Position numbers and translations under genes: made by a program | The notes under the pieces: model-generated | Seen by the model: the letters and a program-made list of their open reading frames with translations, nothing else | What the model was told of the DNA's origin: nothing | The model's database searches: none | Assembly (NCBI RefSeq): GCF_001517545.1 | Contig: NZ_FBYA01000001.1 | Coordinates: 840,930 to 904,929 of the forward strand | Origin: Limnohabitans sp. Rim47 | GTDB lineage: Bacteria > Pseudomonadota > Gammaproteobacteria > Burkholderiales > Burkholderiaceae_C | Length of the DNA: 64,000 bases | Direction of reading: 5' to 3' | In this document: positions 63,568 to 64,000 of the stretch, one piece after another | Position numbering within the stretch: the first letter of the stretch is position 1 | How the letters are laid out: each line of letters opens with the position of its first letter

Positions 63568-64000
63568 ATGACTCAAGTCAATGTTTTGCCTGAAATACCC
63601 GCCATGCCCGATGTGCCTGCTGGCATCTTGGCTGGGCAGGCAGCGATGCCTGCGCAGGGCGCTGACCGTTTGACGCTCTTGGACGATCCTAAGGAGTGGG
63701 CGGCTTTCAGCTTGCCTGAACAAGACAGCACCGGTTGCTGGAGTTCGAGTGTGGTGTTCGAGGGCATGCATTGCGCAGCTTGCGCCATCACGCTCGAAGA
63801 TGCTTTGCGTGCCGTTCCTGGTGTGGCTTCGGTGCAAATAAGTTCAGCCAGTCATCGCGGCAAAGTGGTGTGGTCGCCAGAGCAAACACGACCTTCTGAG
63901 TGGATGCAATCTGTAGAACGTTTTGGCTACAAGGCCATTCCCGCCAACGATGCCCATGCCCACGAAAGACGACGCCAAGAGGCGCGTCGCATGGTGTGGC
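63568..64000 (+). CDS. ccoI: Copper-translocating P-type ATPase CcoI-like, N-terminal part
   Basis: The first 144 codons of a gene cut by the window end. A Pro/Ala-rich N-terminus (about 1-55) is followed by a heavy-metal-associated domain with GMHCAACAITLEDAL, the Cys69-x2-Cys72 copper site, and then GYKAIPANDAHAHERRRQEA leading to the first membrane helices. This pattern matches CcoI/FixI-type (CtpA) ATPases that supply copper for assembly of cbb3 oxidase; ccoN would be expected downstream. Family is well supported, but the catalytic domains are not visible. Confidence 0.83.
   Translation, partial: MTQVNVLPEIPAMPDVPAGILAGQAAMPAQGADRLTLLDDPKEWAAFSLPEQDSTGCWSSSVVFEGMHCAACAITLEDALRAVPGVASVQISSASHRGKVVWSPEQTRPSEWMQSVERFGYKAIPANDAHAHERRRQEARRMVW

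Overview
The window is an ordinary chromosomal segment of a betaproteobacterium, almost certainly Burkholderiales and most likely Comamonadaceae (a Limnohabitans/Rhodoferax-like genome is my best guess; this is inferred from gene order and family flavour, not from a database search). Supporting points are the thrS-infC-rpmI-rplT-pheS-pheT-ihfA order, alaA-hom-thrC-moeA-moaD-moaE, surE-pcm-nlpD, an arginine-32 elongation factor P with its EarP rhamnosyltransferase, a Bug-type solute receptor, and a universal stress protein facing a CcoI-type copper ATPase across a perfect ANR/FNR box. Coding density is high. I see no insertion sequence, prophage, integrase, CRISPR array or defence island.

Layout. 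1-4.7 kb: end of an NhaD antiporter gene, a 2-hydroxyacid dehydrogenase overlapping rmuC, an MFS exporter and a LOG-family protein. 4.8-7.5 kb, minus strand: earP, two overlapping YeeE/YedE half-transporters and efp. 7.7-12.3 kb: uvrC, pgsA, a DMT exporter and a tartrate/D-malate dehydrogenase. 12.4-16.5 kb: hup, tRNA-Val, ppiD, tRNA-His and dnaB. 16.5-19.4 kb, minus strand: PIN-PhoH ATPase, a Bcp peroxiredoxin and an Mth938-like protein. 19.5-25.6 kb: alaA, homoserine/threonine synthesis (hom, thrC) and molybdopterin maturation (moeA, moaD, moaE). 25.6-32.0 kb: an uncharacterised protein divergent from clpB, an MFS transporter and a thiamine-diphosphate enzyme. 32.1-35.5 kb: SWIB protein, the longest non-coding stretch (573 bp), aceA and a secreted esterase. 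35.6-43.4 kb: translation operon thrS to ihfA plus a DUF1840 gene. 43.4-47.2 kb: DUF192, cold-shock protein, clpS, clpA. 47.3-54.6 kb: quinone oxidoreductase, surE-pcm-nlpD, an exonuclease, rlmD, a Bax-inhibitor protein and a GlcG/HbpS-like protein. 54.7-57.9 kb: cytochrome c, ilvD, lgt. 58.0-62.9 kb: malonate utilisation cluster (GntR regulator, malonyl-CoA decarboxylase, Bug receptor, malonyl-CoA synthetase). 63.0-64.0 kb: universal stress protein and the start of ccoI.

Functional themes are protein quality control (ClpB, ClpS/ClpA, PpiD, Pcm), translation (Thr/Phe-tRNA ligases, IF-3, L35, L20, EF-P and its modifier), amino-acid synthesis and small-acid carbon metabolism (glyoxylate shunt, tartrate/malate, malonate). 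The most interesting signals are regulatory: one ANR box placed at class-II distance from two divergent -10 elements, DnaA-box-like sites in the dnaB promoter, tandem palindromes 30 bp apart before aceA, three 10-bp-phased repeats before the malonate regulator, and an intrinsic terminator just before an SD-less thrS. I found no clearly new multi-gene system; the best candidates for unusual organisation are the transporter pair embedded between earP and efp and the malonate cluster with an orphan receptor.
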